Shown here: one piece after another, positions 23,216 to 40,400 of the stretch | Layout: each line of letters begins with the position of its first letter | Position numbering within the stretch: the first letter of the stretch is position 1 | NCBI GenBank assembly: GCA_028583605.1 | Contig: CM053335.1 | Span: 13,609,053-13,673,052, forward strand | Direction of reading: 5' to 3' | From: Dastarcus helophoroides | Lineage: Eukaryota > Arthropoda > Insecta > Coleoptera > Bothrideridae | DNA: 64,000 nucleotides | Notes under the pieces: model-generated | Databases searched by the model: none | What the model saw: the letters and a program-made list of their open reading frames with translations, nothing else | Told to the model about the DNA's origin: nothing | Position numbers and translations under genes: made by a program

Positions 23216-24864
23216 GTAATATAAAGTTTATAACTACAGTTTGTTACAATATATTACTAAGTTGAGAAAATATTTAAATTTAGATTTTAAATTAAATATT
23301 ACAAAATTTGAAATCACGATTTTTTGTGGTGGGCCATTGTAGTAAATTCACTGAAAAAATAACATCGTATGCAGTGACCCCGCTCAGGCAAATTTTACAG
23401 CTTTCTTTTTAATTAACTAATTCCGTGTTTTCCCTCCTTAATTACGACCGCAATTCGCGTTATTTTAAAACAAAGGCTGCCCATCTGGGTAAATTATCAA
23501 TTAGGAGGCGGATTGTGCCCCATTAAGAAGATTTGTGTTTGTGCACACCAAAGAGGCGGAGATTACACGACGTTACATGCAAGCATAAATAATGTAAGGA
23601 GTTAAAGTAGTTAGAGCATACATTATGATCAGAATTAGAGAGATTTAGGGCGGCGCTGTTTGCACTGGGCGCAATAAAACGCCTCGACACGAAGCTTCAT
23701 GAATGCTGAAATGTTCTCGAATTGTTCTTTTTTTTTTGGACGGAAACATAACGCGCCAAAGCAGCCCCTAACAAAGAAGTACGTTGTTGCATATCCTGAA
23801 AAACTTTAGTTCTGTTGAATCTAAGCCAACTCGATTAATTAAGTTTGAAGTACGTTAGCGCCTGAAATAATTATTAAAAAAAACAGAGTACAACTGTGAA
23901 GAGGAAATCATATGTCGACGTGATGTATAATTAATTAACTTTAGAATTTCGCTAAGGTCTGAAGGACATATTATCCCTTTTTTTTTGTTATGAACTGAAT
24001 AAGTAACCACCCTTTTAACGACTTTCTTTCATGTTAAACAAACCGATTCGGCTTTGTATACGACGTTAATTACCGATGTTGAAAATTTCAAAGCTTACTT
24101 TGTGTTGCCCATTTTGTTAAGGCGAGAAAGCTTCTTTATGCACGCTCATGTATTTAGTTTTCACCCCTTTTCACATCTTCATCTGCGGTGGTGCGAGAAG
24201 GAAACATTTTTTTTACGTATAAAAACATTTTCATGGTCACACTTTTCTGGCAGATAATTTAGGTGTCGAAGTCATTAAAGCAACATACGCTACATTTGGT
24301 TTTCGAGTCTACATTTTTGTCTACCATTAAGCTAGGGTTTCCTACAAAACGGCAACGTAAAAGAACGGCCGTTATTTGACCGCCGCTTTATGCCATGCAG
24401 CGGTCGAGGACAGAAGGGTCGCCTTGACGGTGAACATTGACGTAAAGTAAGAAAAGCGTTGCAGTAGAGTACGTCGGTAGAGACTAGGGCTGTAAAATTG
24501 TCACGATTTGAGCTGTATTGTTCTAATTTTCTATAATTTTTTTATTAGTCACAAACTATATTTATTTGTTGTTTTCCTTTTAGTCCACAAAGAAATTTTG
24601 AAACACGTGTCACTTCACTTTTATTGACAGAAATTATTTTTAAAGAACGTATTTTTCTTTATTGTAGTAGACAAGGTTGTTTTTTAGGGTGTTTTTTTTT
24701 TGGTTATATTTAGAGGTTTTTTGATCGGCAAAAATCATTTTTGGTCATGATGTATTTTTAATTGGCAACGTAGTGGAAAACTAAAAATCTATCTCATGAA
24801 CGTATAAAGTATGTTGTTTTGCAAGACAAAATTCCTCTCTAAAATTGATAACCTCTAACAGATT
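23216..24864. other. Intergenic, includes a dispersed repeat end at 24331
   Basis: Mostly single-copy sequence, GC-richer around 23400-23760 and 24330-24490. The segment 24331-24375 (GGTTTCCTACAAAACGGCAA and following) is an inverted match of 36205-36250. The 67-codon ORF at 24054-24257 has no supporting feature. Confidence 0.5.
24331..24375 (+). repeat. Dispersed repeat end, inverted match to 36205-36250
   Basis: GCTAGGGTTTCCTACA, ACGGCAACGTAAAAGAACG and CCGTTA match the reverse complement of 36205-36250 with about six differences over 45 bases. A second GTTCTGTAGGAAAAC word at 36140 suggests an element with repeated ends. Confidence 0.6.
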
Positions 24865-25070
24865 TGTTCTTATACTCTAATTGCATGTTTACAACCATCA
24901 GAATCCCCGCAGGCCGAGGGGTTATTATTACCATAATTATTTCCTAATATTGTTAACATTGACGAATCTGAGGTATTGAAAAAAGTTTTAAAAAAAAATT
25001 GTTCAGAATGTAATTTTGCAATGAACATGAATAAAAGCTAAAGATACCATATGGATATATTTTCATTATA
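24865..25070 (+). repeat. Dispersed repeat, left member of a pair 1 kb apart
   Basis: From TATACTCTAATTGCATGTTT through AATCCCCGCAGG, TTATTATTACCATAATTATT and AACATGAATAAAAGC it aligns with 25862-26052. No coding sequence lies between the two copies that would suggest LTRs of an element. Confidence 0.7.
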
Positions 25071-25861
25071 ATGCAAAATTTCCCAAAAGAGGTACAAATT
25101 TCATAAACATCCTTTATTTCTTGGTAAAAATTCCCCCCAGATTTTTTTCCTAGAACGAAGTTTTCGATTAACATGTCCTTGAATATTTTTAATCAAAATA
25201 AAAAGAAAACAAATCACGCTACTGATTTTTTTTTCAAAATAGATAAGGTTTTCATTAATACTTTTTATTCGTTATTAACAAATTTCTTCTAAACTTTTTT
25301 TGTCCAATGAATGGTTTTTGATAAAAAAAAATAAAATGAATTTCTTTGCATTTCAATGGGCCCTTGATATCCTTTTCTACAAAGTAATATGTCACTTTAA
25401 GGGAACTTTGGTCATTGTGGATTATTAGGGAAAATTTATGTTAGATAACTTAGATATACATGTTTTTTTTTTAAATAAGTATTTTTAATAATTATTAAAG
25501 CCATAGCATGAAATAAGTCAACATAATGGTTTTTTAAAGGTAAATGATTTTTTAATGCAAAAGCATTCGCCACCTAAAAAATTCAAGGGAGGATTTTTAG
25601 CAAGAAGTTAACGTTGTTTATGAAATTGGTACTTGTATTTAAAAAACGCAGTGACTTGCCATTTTTTTCGTTAAGATTACTCAGGGAAATGTTATTGCTG
25701 ACGCCACTGATAGAAGTAGAACAAATATTTTACTTGCAGAAAATGCATTTTTATGCCCAGTTATTATCTACCAAAATTCAAAAAAATATTTCAAACTTTT
25801 TTTCTTAAAATCGTTCAAAAATGTTGCCCCTTCAGTTACGACATTTTTTCGAAAACACCCT
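25071..25861. other. Interval between the two repeat members, nothing recognised
   Basis: AT-rich sequence without repeat structure. ORFs at 25614-25808 (+) and 24953-25174 (-) lack domains, promoters or signal peptides. Confidence 0.45.
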
Positions 25862-26052
25862 GTATACTCTAATTGCATGTTTATTGCCATCAAAATCCCC
25901 ACAGGCAAAGGGATTATTGCTATTGTAATTATTTCTAAATATTTCCATTACATTGAAATTCCTAGAGAAGACTAAGGTATTGACAACATTTTCAACAAAA
26001 AATCCTTCAGAACGTAATGTTACAATAAACACGAATAAAAACTCTAAAGATG
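25862..26052 (+). repeat. Dispersed repeat, right member, cut by palindrome and hAT element
   Basis: TATACTCTAATTGCATGTTT, AATCCCCACAGG, TTATTGCTATTGTAATTATT and ACACGAATAAAAACT align with 24865-25070. Just before it is ACACCCTGTATA, a word often found at ends of insect DNA transposons and seen again at 47180. Its right end runs into the 26036-26085 palindrome. Confidence 0.7.
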
Positions 26053-26083
26053 TCAATTTATAAATTGACATCTTTAGAGTTTT

Positions 26084-26085
<2 letters not shown>
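26036..26085. repeat. Perfect 50-bp palindrome without spacer
   Basis: The two halves meet at 26060/26061; TGTCAATTTA is followed directly by TAAATTGACA and pairing continues without a mismatch out to 26036 and 26085. Its right edge coincides with the first bases of the hAT-like terminal repeat (26084). The left half is target sequence shared in part with 24865-25070, so the right half is a new inverted copy. Confidence 0.97.
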
Positions 26086-30128
<4,043 letters not shown>

Positions 30129-31139
30129 CATATACCTAATTAAATATGTTCTTAGTCTTCTAGTTTATAGTTTATGTCTGTAAAATTTTAAAATTGTTTC
30201 AAAAAGTATGGAAATTTTTCATCATATTGAAGAACAAATTCTATGTCATTTGGTATTTTCAAACTTTTTATTTAATAAAAATTGAATAATTAAAAGGGAG
30301 ATATAATATTATATAAAATATCTTCCATATGCACATAATAATAAAAAATTCACAGATTTCGCAATCCTTGCAACCAACGGAGACATTGGAAATGATAACA
30401 CCAAATAGAAACATAATTAACACTTTATTTAACATACAAGGTTATACAGGGTACTTACAAATTTCAAAGACAACGTTGGCAGTTGATTCGGAATGATAAA
30501 TAAATACGAATTACGAAAAAAAATTAATAAAAAATGTTTACTTTTCGAATTGCAGACTTTCAAAGTTGTTATAAAAAATAATTTAATTAATCATTTCATA
30601 ACCTCTTTACCGATCGTGTTAAAATATGAAACCTTTATTTATTAAGGCTAGATTATTAAGGCTAGAATCTTAGTGACGAAGACCCTTGTTTTATCCGACA
30701 TCCCTTGTAATTCACCACGACAATTATCTATGTATCTTCGAAGTAGTAAATAATAATAATTATATAAAATATGTATTGATTTACAACAATACGTATTACG
30801 TTAATTCTGTAATAAACCTTGTGTTATTTATTATTATTATTTTGTTGTTGCTTAATTCGTGAAGTTTAATATTGTATAATCTTAAGTATAGATTTTATCT
30901 CATCATTTTTATATGTAATTATTCAGATTACAAGATGCTCTTTTTCAAAAAGTTTCGGACTATAAGGGAGAAGTACTTTATAGTTCGCCAAAATTGATTT
31001 TCCGATAATACCTTCCAAACATTTTTAGACGGGTCTACTGCATTCCGAATATTGGGCTAGAAATCTGAACTGCCGATGCCGATCACTATTCGGCTATTTA
31101 AATTGATTGTTGTTAAATATTCGAAGGACCAGTATACTA
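30129..31139. other. Intergenic, no gene recognised
   Basis: AT-rich; TTATACAGGGTAC at about 30444 resembles ends of insect DNA transposons. Nothing coding. Confidence 0.45.
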
Positions 31140-31524
31140 TGAGGCGCCGTTCACAACATAATTATTTTTCATGAATATTTAATAAATCAAACAATATATG
31201 TAAAATTTTAAATTATATATTGTTTCGTTCTTGAAATATACTTCATTTCTGTAAAAATGAATATTTATATTCTCCTGATAGAAATTTTACATAAATCTAT
31301 TTAAATATTTTATATGAAAGTTTTATGTGGTTTTAAAAATATTTATATAAACTGTGAAACATGAAACGACCGTGAGAGGCGATAGTAGCCGCACGAATCG
31401 GGCATGGAGTATGGTATTATTTATATATCAATTTTATTTTTCGTTGTCGCCACCTGAATCTTGATTATATTTACATATTTATCAATAGCACTAAAATCTG
31501 ACATAAAAAGTGACAGCATGCTGC

Positions 31525-31561
<37 letters not shown>

Positions 31562-31872
31562 ATAATAATAAATAAATAAATAATAAAATAAAAAAAGTTT
31601 CAAACCTTAATTTAAGTTCCAGCGCTTCTAGCGCCCGCTACGGTGGTTTGATATATCACACTTTATATAAATATTTTTGAAATCACATAAAATCTTTATA
31701 AGAGATATTTAAGAATATTTATATAAAATTTTTAACAGAAGATTAAAATATCCATATTCATTGAAATTAAATATACTGCAAGAAAGAAATAATATATAAT
31801 TTCAAATTTAATATAAATTGTTTGATTTATTAAATATTCATAAAAAATTATTATGTCCTGACCGGCACCTCA
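31140..31872. mobile_element. MITE-like DNA element with about 222-bp inverted repeats, TA flanks
   Basis: The left arm (31140-31361) starts TGAGGCGCCGTTCA and contains GAATATTTAATAAATCAAAC. The right arm (31651-31872) is its reverse complement with about 75-80 percent identity, ending TGACCGGCACCTCA. TA dinucleotides flank both ends (31138-31139, 31873-31874), as expected for Tc1/mariner-type target duplication. The 289-bp core has an AAT microsatellite (about 31525-31558) and a small GC-rich hairpin (AGCGCTTCTAGCGC). No transposase. Confidence 0.8.
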
Positions 31873-34090
31873 TACTACACAGTGGTTAAAAAATATGTTT
31901 CCTGTTTATGGTCTATTGACTACTCTATATTGAAGTCAGTTAGCTACCGCTTACAAACAAGATATATGATCTACTTATCACAGGGCCAAGATTTAGAAGT
32001 AAGAGGTCGACAATCCCTTAGCAGGTAAAGAATTTATAAAGAAATCGGAACATTTCAGCCCCCTTGAAGTCTTGCAGCTTCAATAAAATCCTAATAATAT
32101 GATAAATAGCAAACCAATTGCAAGAAATGATCAAAATTACAGATATAAAGCTTAAGAATAGACTTATAATTACGGGGATCTTACATTATTACTCAGTAGT
32201 ACTGAAATTAGAATTGATCCAAACAAAATTTTAAATAATATACAGGCTCTTTTAGTTAACATTTCCACAGCCGATATCTCTGAAAATAAAAAGGACCTAT
32301 ATATTGTATTATAAGTTTAGCATTTTAATGATCAGATGAATTAACCCTAAGAGTGCGTTTAGATTAGAGATTTATTTCATAATAGAAATCTCAGGTATCT
32401 GAGACTAAATTCCCTTGCCCGTTTACACTAGGACACAAATATAGCTGAATAAAATTACTAACACTTTTAGCTGAGATCAAATCTGTTGATAAGTCGTTCA
32501 TATAAAAATTGCGACTGATTATTTTACTTTCTAATGGGAATTGTTCTTCAGCTTCTTTTGCTATTTTAAGAAACGGGCTGCAAAAAAGGGTGCACAAGTG
32601 GTGCCGTAAGTTACCATTATTAAACAGAAAGTTTAAATAAGTCCTTCTTTGCTGATGCCATAAAACTCGTTGAAAATCGGTGTCATATGGATACCCTTTT
32701 TATCATTCTGTACATTTTGGTGATCTTACTTGACAGTACAATAGGATAAATTAGAAACGGAACGGAAATCTTCTTGTATTATTGATTGGGCGAATTGCAT
32801 GTCATATTTTTGTTCCTTTGAATGGACTTTTAAATGACCAGCTGCATTCAAACCAATTTGTTTTCTTGAAAATGAAGTTAATTTTTTCAAATTTCAATGG
32901 AATTTCTAATTACTCCCAAAATAAACTTGTTTCAGTTAATGAATCTATTTAGATTATTTCGCATTGAAATCAGGATCATCGAAAAAAACATTAGAGGGCA
33001 GTTGAATGGCAAATTTATCAATCTTAAAAATTGAGGTTGGTTCTGTGATTTTGTTTATCTTATTCCAGATCACACGTGAATTCGTTTAGATGTGATTTGA
33101 TCCATATGGTACATTACTTCAAACTCTTTTAAAGAAAATTACAATTTTTTAACTAATGCTGAAGTAATGATGTTTGCTCGACACCCTGGATTTAACAACG
33201 CTGGACATTGTTTAAAGTTACTGCACCTATTTCTAATTAAAACTAGAGCTGTACTGGTTGTACTGATTGCCATTTTCGCTTTGCATGATCATTTAATTTT
33301 TCGGCTATTATAGGAATAAGTAAAATTATTTCCCTTTTTTTGCCGAAAGCTCTAAAACCTTTAATACAGTTAATTAGTTGTCTTAGACCGGGTTGTGTGG
33401 TTTTTGTGAATTAAAAAATGTTTAGGACAGTTGGACCTGTTTTTTTATTTTAAAGCGATCTTGCATAATTAATTAATAATAATAATTAGCTGATACTGAC
33501 AATGATTCAATAACGTCACTTGAATCTCCCTCCACAGAATCGCAAAGATAATGAAATTTCTTAATATCAAAAATACGCTTGTCGTAATGAACTGAACACT
33601 TGAATCTAAAAACGAAAATGGAAAGCGGCTTTAAATTAGCAACATATATGGTATTTAATTATACTCGCGCCGTTTAATAATAATACATTTCAATTTATGT
33701 CAGTTACAGTTTTATCGGATGTTCAAATGTATCAAGTGTGCTCTACTTTTTTTTTAGAAGAGAACGTAGCGAACCCGGCACTCGATTACTTATTGATTAT
33801 TTTGGTTGATCCCTCAAGGGTAATTTTGACGTCTTATTTATCCAGTGAGGTTAAAATTTTCTAATCTAAAGAAAATCCGTCAGAAATCTATTTTCTTTCA
33901 CGTTTTTACGATGATTTGAATTACTAAGATACACAAATTTATAAAACAGACAGTATAGAGCAGTAACAATTTCCATTCTACATCCAAAAAATGAGAATTT
34001 TCCATCAGAAGGTTTGTTATGATAGCAATTTAAATGTATTAAAATCTTGCAGTTGTCAATCACTGATAATTTCTTTGGGATTTACGTTCC
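31873..34090. other. Intergenic, apparently single-copy, no gene recognised
   Basis: No ORF above 70 codons, no tRNA, no repeat structure noticed. The minus-strand ORFs at 32391-32597 and 33866-34063 lack support. Confidence 0.45.
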
Positions 34091-35270
34091 TAAAAAATTT
34101 TCATCGTCAACTTATTGACTTTTTCATTTGAACGAAACTCAAAATGTCGAAAACTTGTCAAAAATAGATTTGGAGTACTCTCTCCAAATTTTTACTCTTC
34201 TTTACAAAATTATGCGTTTATGCTTTCAAAATAATTATAAACACAAATTTTGGACTTTTCCGAAATTTAATAAATTTTTTCCACAATTTCGACTTTTTTA
34301 AATTTTTACATCAAACTTGCAATTTTTGTGTTTTTTCTTAAAACTTCGGATTTCAAACGAATTCTAAATTTGAACATCAGTCTTGCGAGTCTAACCCAAG
34401 TTGTTGCATTAAAAAAATAAATATAGCGTATTTTCTTGAAATTATGACTTTTTCACAAAATTCCTCAACCTTTCAAAATGTCATTTATTTTAATTGAACT
34501 GTCAATAAATATTTATGTTTTATTTAAAATTTTTATGTTAAATAATAAATTCTAAATATTTCTAAAGATTTTGACTTATTTTCGAAATTTTGACCTCAGC
34601 TTAAAAAACTCTTTAAATTATAAATATATAAAATCGAAAACTCAGGATTTTTTATAGAAATTTTGAAACGTCAACTTTTTTTTCGAAATTTAAAACCCCC
34701 TTTTTTATTAAATCATGAGTGGTGGGTTTCCTCAAATTTTAAAATCCCAAAATTTAAACTTTACTTTCTACTCTTACAATAAAGGTTTCAACCAGTGTTA
34801 AAGCTTTAATTTTATATTTTTAAGGTTTTAAATTTAATCAAGACTCTTTTTTTTAAGAACACAAGTCATTTATTTAAAATCTTGACTTTGAATGAAATAT
34901 TTTAATTTTTTTCAAATGATTTTGATTTAGTTGCAAAGTTTTATCTTTAACCTCAAAATGTTGACCTATGTTTTGAAATTTTAGAACATTATGAATTTTT
35001 TGAAATCCTGGAATATTTTCCTAAAATTGTCTATTTTTTTACTATTTTTCTCGCAACTTTTTCTGAATTCAAAATTTTGGCCTTATTTAACTATTTTTTT
35101 TTATTTTCGACCTTAGTATTCGACCTGAGATTTCCAGTGAAAACTTGAATATTCAAATATTTTTCTTTCGACTTTTTTCTATTTTTAAGGTTATTTCTGC
35201 AATGTTTATCTTTTCTAAATTTACAGTTTCCATTAGCCAAGTTTCTTCTGAAAGATTATTTTTTAAATTG
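34091..35270. repeat. Degenerate low-complexity block, T-rich on +
   Basis: TTTTTCGAAATTT-type filler like the other blocks, more decayed. No higher-order period seen. Confidence 0.65.
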
Positions 35271-36120
35271 AAATATACTCGTATAACCAAATAGACTACG
35301 AAATAATTTAAATCAAAATAATATTAAGGCATCTATGCTCATGGCTCTTGAAAGAAATATTTTAATACAAAGCGAAAACAATGAAATATTAAAATATATT
35401 TAATCTACAAGCAAAAATTTGTCAACTTTATTGTAAAAGTAATTTACATTTATTTGAGCCCTAAAAATTATAAGTGCAGATATTTTACCACATTCGTTTA
35501 CTGAGTACTTCAAGGTTTTCAAGACAGTACGTGAATTGGATTTAGGGTAAGAGTTTACAGCATAATAATGGAATTATAACCCCTCACTAAAGGGCCTTTA
35601 AGTTTGCGCATCTTTACATGCTCACAATACCGCCTACAGTGTTCAGTTTTTGTTAGTGGTGTTTTCGTACTTAACTCACTAGATTCTCTATTTTCAATCT
35701 CTCGTAAACGTTTTTTACGCTCTCAATATGTCTTACACTTTTCGCTATTTTTCATACTCTTAATATCCATAGCTGATAGCCTTATCCAATGAAACGTCAC
35801 TGGATTAAACGAATATGGTGCACTGCGGTGAACTGTAAACTTAACATTCTCTCATAGTTTTTATGCGGCCTTTCGACGCCGAGAGCGCTCGACTGGCGAT
35901 CCGAGTATGTCCGACCGACCGACACCTTGTTCTTCAAGCTTGAACGAAAACCCGAAACTTCACCCCATATCTCAACATAAACATTTCCAATGTTATAAGT
36001 TAAATAAATCATAGTAGCTACATTCCAACGTAAAATGGCAACATAAAGTATTAAATCGTGCTTGCAGTATCCTCACCGTACACAGCGCTCGCTTCGAAAG
36101 TGGGGTCGACATACTTTTTC

Positions 36121-36250
36121 GCAGCGGTAGCCCCCAACGTTCTGTAGGAAAACACTGCCTATTAGAAGCACATGCACGGTTTTTGGTGGCCTCACCCGAC
36201 GTAACATTACGGTCGCTCTTTTACGTTACCGTTCTGTAGGAAACCGTAGC
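36121..36250 (-). repeat. Dispersed repeat with repeated GTTCTGTAGGAAA ends
   Basis: The word ACGTTCTGTAGGAAAAC at about 36137 recurs as CCGTTCTGTAGGAAACC at about 36229. The right part (36205-36250) is an inverted copy of 24331-24375. Probably a short non-autonomous element of unknown class. Confidence 0.5.
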
Positions 36251-36342
36251 TTTAGCTTTTACCCTCGACTTCATACGCTTGGAATTGAGTTAGCTTAGTA
36301 ATTTAACCTCCTCAAATATTTTATATTTGAAGTGAACACTTA

Positions 36343-36425
36343 TTTAGGCGCGTTGAGAGACGGTGGGGTAAACTTATGCTTTAGCGTCACCATCACGGTA
36401 ATTTGCGTTACCAACGCGTTCAAGG
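36343..36425 (+). mobile_element. Family III foldback element, single arm
   Basis: TTTAGGCGCGTTGAGAGA followed by GGGGTAAACTTATG, GCGTCACCATCACGGT and TTTGCGTTACCAACGCG matches the left arm of the complete copy at 13570. No right arm found. Confidence 0.6.
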
Positions 36426-37480
36426 TCAACAGTATATAGAACTGGTTGTCGAAAACTTTCAAACAATACTCTCATTTTCAAAAATAAAAAAAGCGAAATT
36501 TCGATTAAGACTTAATTTCAGGAGATGTCGAAATTTCTCAGAGGGTGAAATTTCTCAGAGGGTGACATTTTTAACAATGGTTTGGCAATTGGGACGACTT
36601 TTAGGCTTTAGATTTATAAAGGACCTTAAACTTTCAAATTAACTTACACATAGAAATTCGCATTATATGGTAAAATATGAGCGAATTAAATTCTCCTTTC
36701 AGACGTCAACTTTAATTATCCATTTTATATTTCACGTTGAATAATAAAGCTGAATCTCCGGTAGAAATGTATAATTTATACCTTGTTGTAGACCTTTTAG
36801 TTAAAGTCGAATGGAAACATGAAATAAATTGGCTGAAAGTATTAACTCGAGTAATTTTCCTCGCGTGTTTCTCGACAATAATAAAATTATGGAGGCGAAT
36901 GTGCTTATGAAAAGATTCGCCCTAGCACTTTCTTCAAAGTCAGATAGGCTATATTTAAAACAAATCCCTTTTTAATTTAAAATTCATGAGAAAGGGCGCA
37001 GCGACTTTAATGGAAAGTTTTTAATGGGCGACCGAGGTATTTAGGCCTTTAATGAAACGGGGGCAATGTCGCAGGACAACTCAAGGTCCCATAGACGAAA
37101 ATATTTAAATATAGGGGTAGACGTTTATTTATGAAGTTGGAAACGAATAAAATTAGAGAGCGAGTTCTGATTACTTTGAAAATTAATTTTCGTATGTAAA
37201 ATTTTCAGGTAATTCAGATTTCAGCGACATAAGGACAAGCTTGCAGAACTAAATGTTCTACAGGCTGTAGCTTGCCACCAAAATTGTATAATATAGCGAT
37301 GTAAATACATGTTTGACGTTGGGGATGAATAGAATCTACATTAATAAAATTGAGTGCCAGTCTGTCCATCTGTCTGTCCGTCGCCTGATTTTTGTCCGGG
37401 CTAATCTCAAAATCTACCAAATCGATTTTATTGAAACTTTTATTAAAATGTAAAGTATTCTTAGGGGTACCTTTTACGCT

Positions 37481-40400
37481 ATTTTCATTCCATTAAAACT
37501 TCACTTTTGTCAAATTTTCGAAGGTTTTTTCAAAATTTAGCTTTTTTTCTCAAACTTTGACTTTTCGTGGGAAATGTATAGTTTTTTCTTAAAATTTCGA
37601 AATGTTTCTTCAAATTTTAAAATTTTTCTCCAAATTTCGAAATTTTTCTACGAATTTCGAAATTTTTCTCAATATTTCTTTCTTTTTTTTCACAATTCTC
37701 ACACAGTTTCTCAAAGTTCAGGTTTTTTTTTAATTAGATCGTTTCTGGGAAATTTTCACCTTTTTCTCGATATTTCGCCTTTTTGTAATTAGTCGTGTTG
37801 CTCAAAATTTGTCCGTTTTTCAAAATTCGTCTGTTTCTCAAAATTCCAGTTTTTTTTAATTAGACCTTTTCTGGGAAATTTTGCACTTTTTCTCGAAATT
37901 TTGAATTTTTTCTTTATATTTCCCCTTCTTTTGTAATAAATCTTGCCCCTCAAAATTTGTCTAATTTTTTCTCAAAGTTTGACCTGTGAAAAATTTTAAC
38001 TTTTCTCAAAATTTCGAAGGTTTTCTCGCCAATTCTAAATTTAACCTTATCTGGGAAGTGCCTAGTCTTTTTTCTGAAAATGTCGAGATTTTTTTCAAAA
38101 TTTCGAAATTCTTCTCAATGTTTCATTCTTTTTTTTTCAAGGTTCTGCCTTTTTGCAAATTTGAACCTTTTTTAATCACTCTAGTTACTCAAAGTTCGTC
38201 TGTTACGCAGTATTGGAGTTTTTACCCAAAATTGGATCTCCGGAAAATGTTGACTTTTTTCTCGAAATTTTTTTCTATCTATTTTAATATTTTTTGAGTC
38301 TTGTTCCCCGAAATTCGTCTAATTCTTAAAATTTGACCTTCTGTGGAAAAGTGTTTTTGAAATTTATCTCGATATTTCATCTTTTTTTTCACAGTTCTGC
38401 TTTTTGCAAGTCGGGATTTTTTCCAGTTACTACTGTTCCTCAAAATTCGTCTCTTTCTCAAAATTCGAGTTTTTTTAAATTAGATCTTTTCTGGGAAATT
38501 TTCACTTTTTTCTTAAAATTTTTCCCAATATTTCGCCTTTATTTGTAATTAGTCGTGTTTCTCAAAATTTGTCTCTTTCTCAAAATTTGTCTGTTTCTCA
38601 AAATTCGAGTTTTTTTTTTAATTAGACCTTTTTTGGGTAATTTTGACTTTTTTCTCGAAATTTCGAAATTTTTTTCGAGTTTTTTTTTAATTAGACCTTT
38701 TTTGGAGAATTTTGACTTTTTTCTCGAAATTTCGAAATTTTTCTCGATTTTTCGCCTTTTTTGCAATTAGTCTTGCTCCTCAAAATTCGTCTAATTTTTT
38801 CTCAAAATTTACCCTTCTGTGGAAAATTTTAACTTTTCCAAAATTTCGAAGGTTTTCTCGAAAATTCAAAGCTTGACCTTCTCCGGGAAATGTCTCGTTT
38901 TTTATGACTATTTAAGGATTTTTCTCCAAATTTCGAGATTTTTTTCCAAATTTCGAAATTCTTCTCAATGTTTCATCTTTTTTCAGGTTCTGCCTTTTGC
39001 AAATTTGAAACTTTTATTAATCACTCTTTTTCTCGAAATTTCGACATTTTTATCGATATTTTATCTATTTCATATTTTTTTGTTCCGCGTTTGTCTAATT
39101 CTTAAAATTTGACCTTCTGTGGAAAAGTTTTTTCGGAATATTTTCGATATTTCATCTTTTTTTTTTCACAGTTCCGCTTTTTGCAGTTTTAGACCTTTTC
39201 CAATCACTATTGTTTCTCAAAATTCGTCTGTTCCTCAAAATTCGAGTTCTTTTAAGTTAGACTTATTTGGGAAATTTTTCTCGACATTATACGCCTTTTT
39301 CTTTAATTAGTCTTGCTTCTCAAAATGTGTCTAATTTTTTCTCAAAACTTGACCTTCTGGGAACATTTTAACTTCTTCCAAAATTTTTAAAGTTTTCTCG
39401 AAAATTCAAAATTCGTACCTTCTCTGGGAGATGTCTCGTTTTTTTGTTGTTACTCAATATTGGAATGTTTACCCAAAATTAAGTCTTCTCGGAAAATGTT
39501 CAAAATTCGTCTGTTTCTCAAAATTCGAGTTTTTTTAAATTAGATCTTTTCTGGGAAATTTTCACTTTTTTCTCGAAATTTTTCTCGATATTTCGCCTTT
39601 TTTTGTAATAAATCGTGTTTCTCGAAATTCGTCCGTTTCTCAAAATTCGTCTGTTTCTCAAAATCCGTCTGTTTCTCAAAATTCGAGTTTTTTTTAAAAT
39701 TAGATCTTTTCTGGGAAATTTTGAACCTTTTTTCGAAATTTCGTAATTTTTCTCGATATTTCCCCTTCTTTTGTATTAAGTCTTGCTTCTCAAAATTCGT
39801 CTAATTTTTTCTCAAAATTTGCCCTGTGGAAAATGTTAACTTTTCTCAAAATTTCGAAGGTTTTCTCGAAAATTCTAAATTTGACCTTTGGAAAATGTCT
39901 AGTCTTTTTTCTTCTCAATATTTCATCCTTTTTTTTTCAAGGTTCTGTCTTTTTGCAAATTTGAACTTTTTTTAATTACGCTAGTTACTCAAAATTTGTC
40001 TGCTACGCAGTAGTGGAGTTTTTATCCAAAATTAGATCTTCTCCGGAAAATGTTGACTTTTTTTTCGAAATTACGAAATTTTTATCGATATTTTCTCAAA
40101 ATTTCGAAATTCTTCTTAATGTTTCATTCTTTTTTTCTCAAGGTTGTGTCTTTTTGCAAATTTGAACTTTTTTTAATTACGCCAGTTACTCAAAATTTGT
40201 CTGTTAACGCAGTTTTGGAGTTTTTACCCAAAATTAGATCTTCTCCGGAAAATGTTGACTTTTTTTTCGAAATTAAGTAATTTTTATCGATATTTTATCT
40301 ATTTTAATATTTTTTTTACAGTCTTGTTTCCCGAAATTTGTCTAATTCTTAAAATTTGACCTTCTGTGGAAAAGTTGTTTTGCAATTTTTCTCGATATTT

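Larger units (their letters stand above)
35271..37480. other. Intergenic with dispersed repeat fragments
   Basis: Mostly single-copy. It holds the repeat end at 36121-36250, a family III arm at 36343-36425, and at about 37350-37440 the phrase TGTCCATCTGTCTGTCCGTC followed by a CTAATCTCAAAATCTACC-type sequence, a pattern common to many insect interspersed repeats. ORFs of up to 79 codons have no support. Confidence 0.5.
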
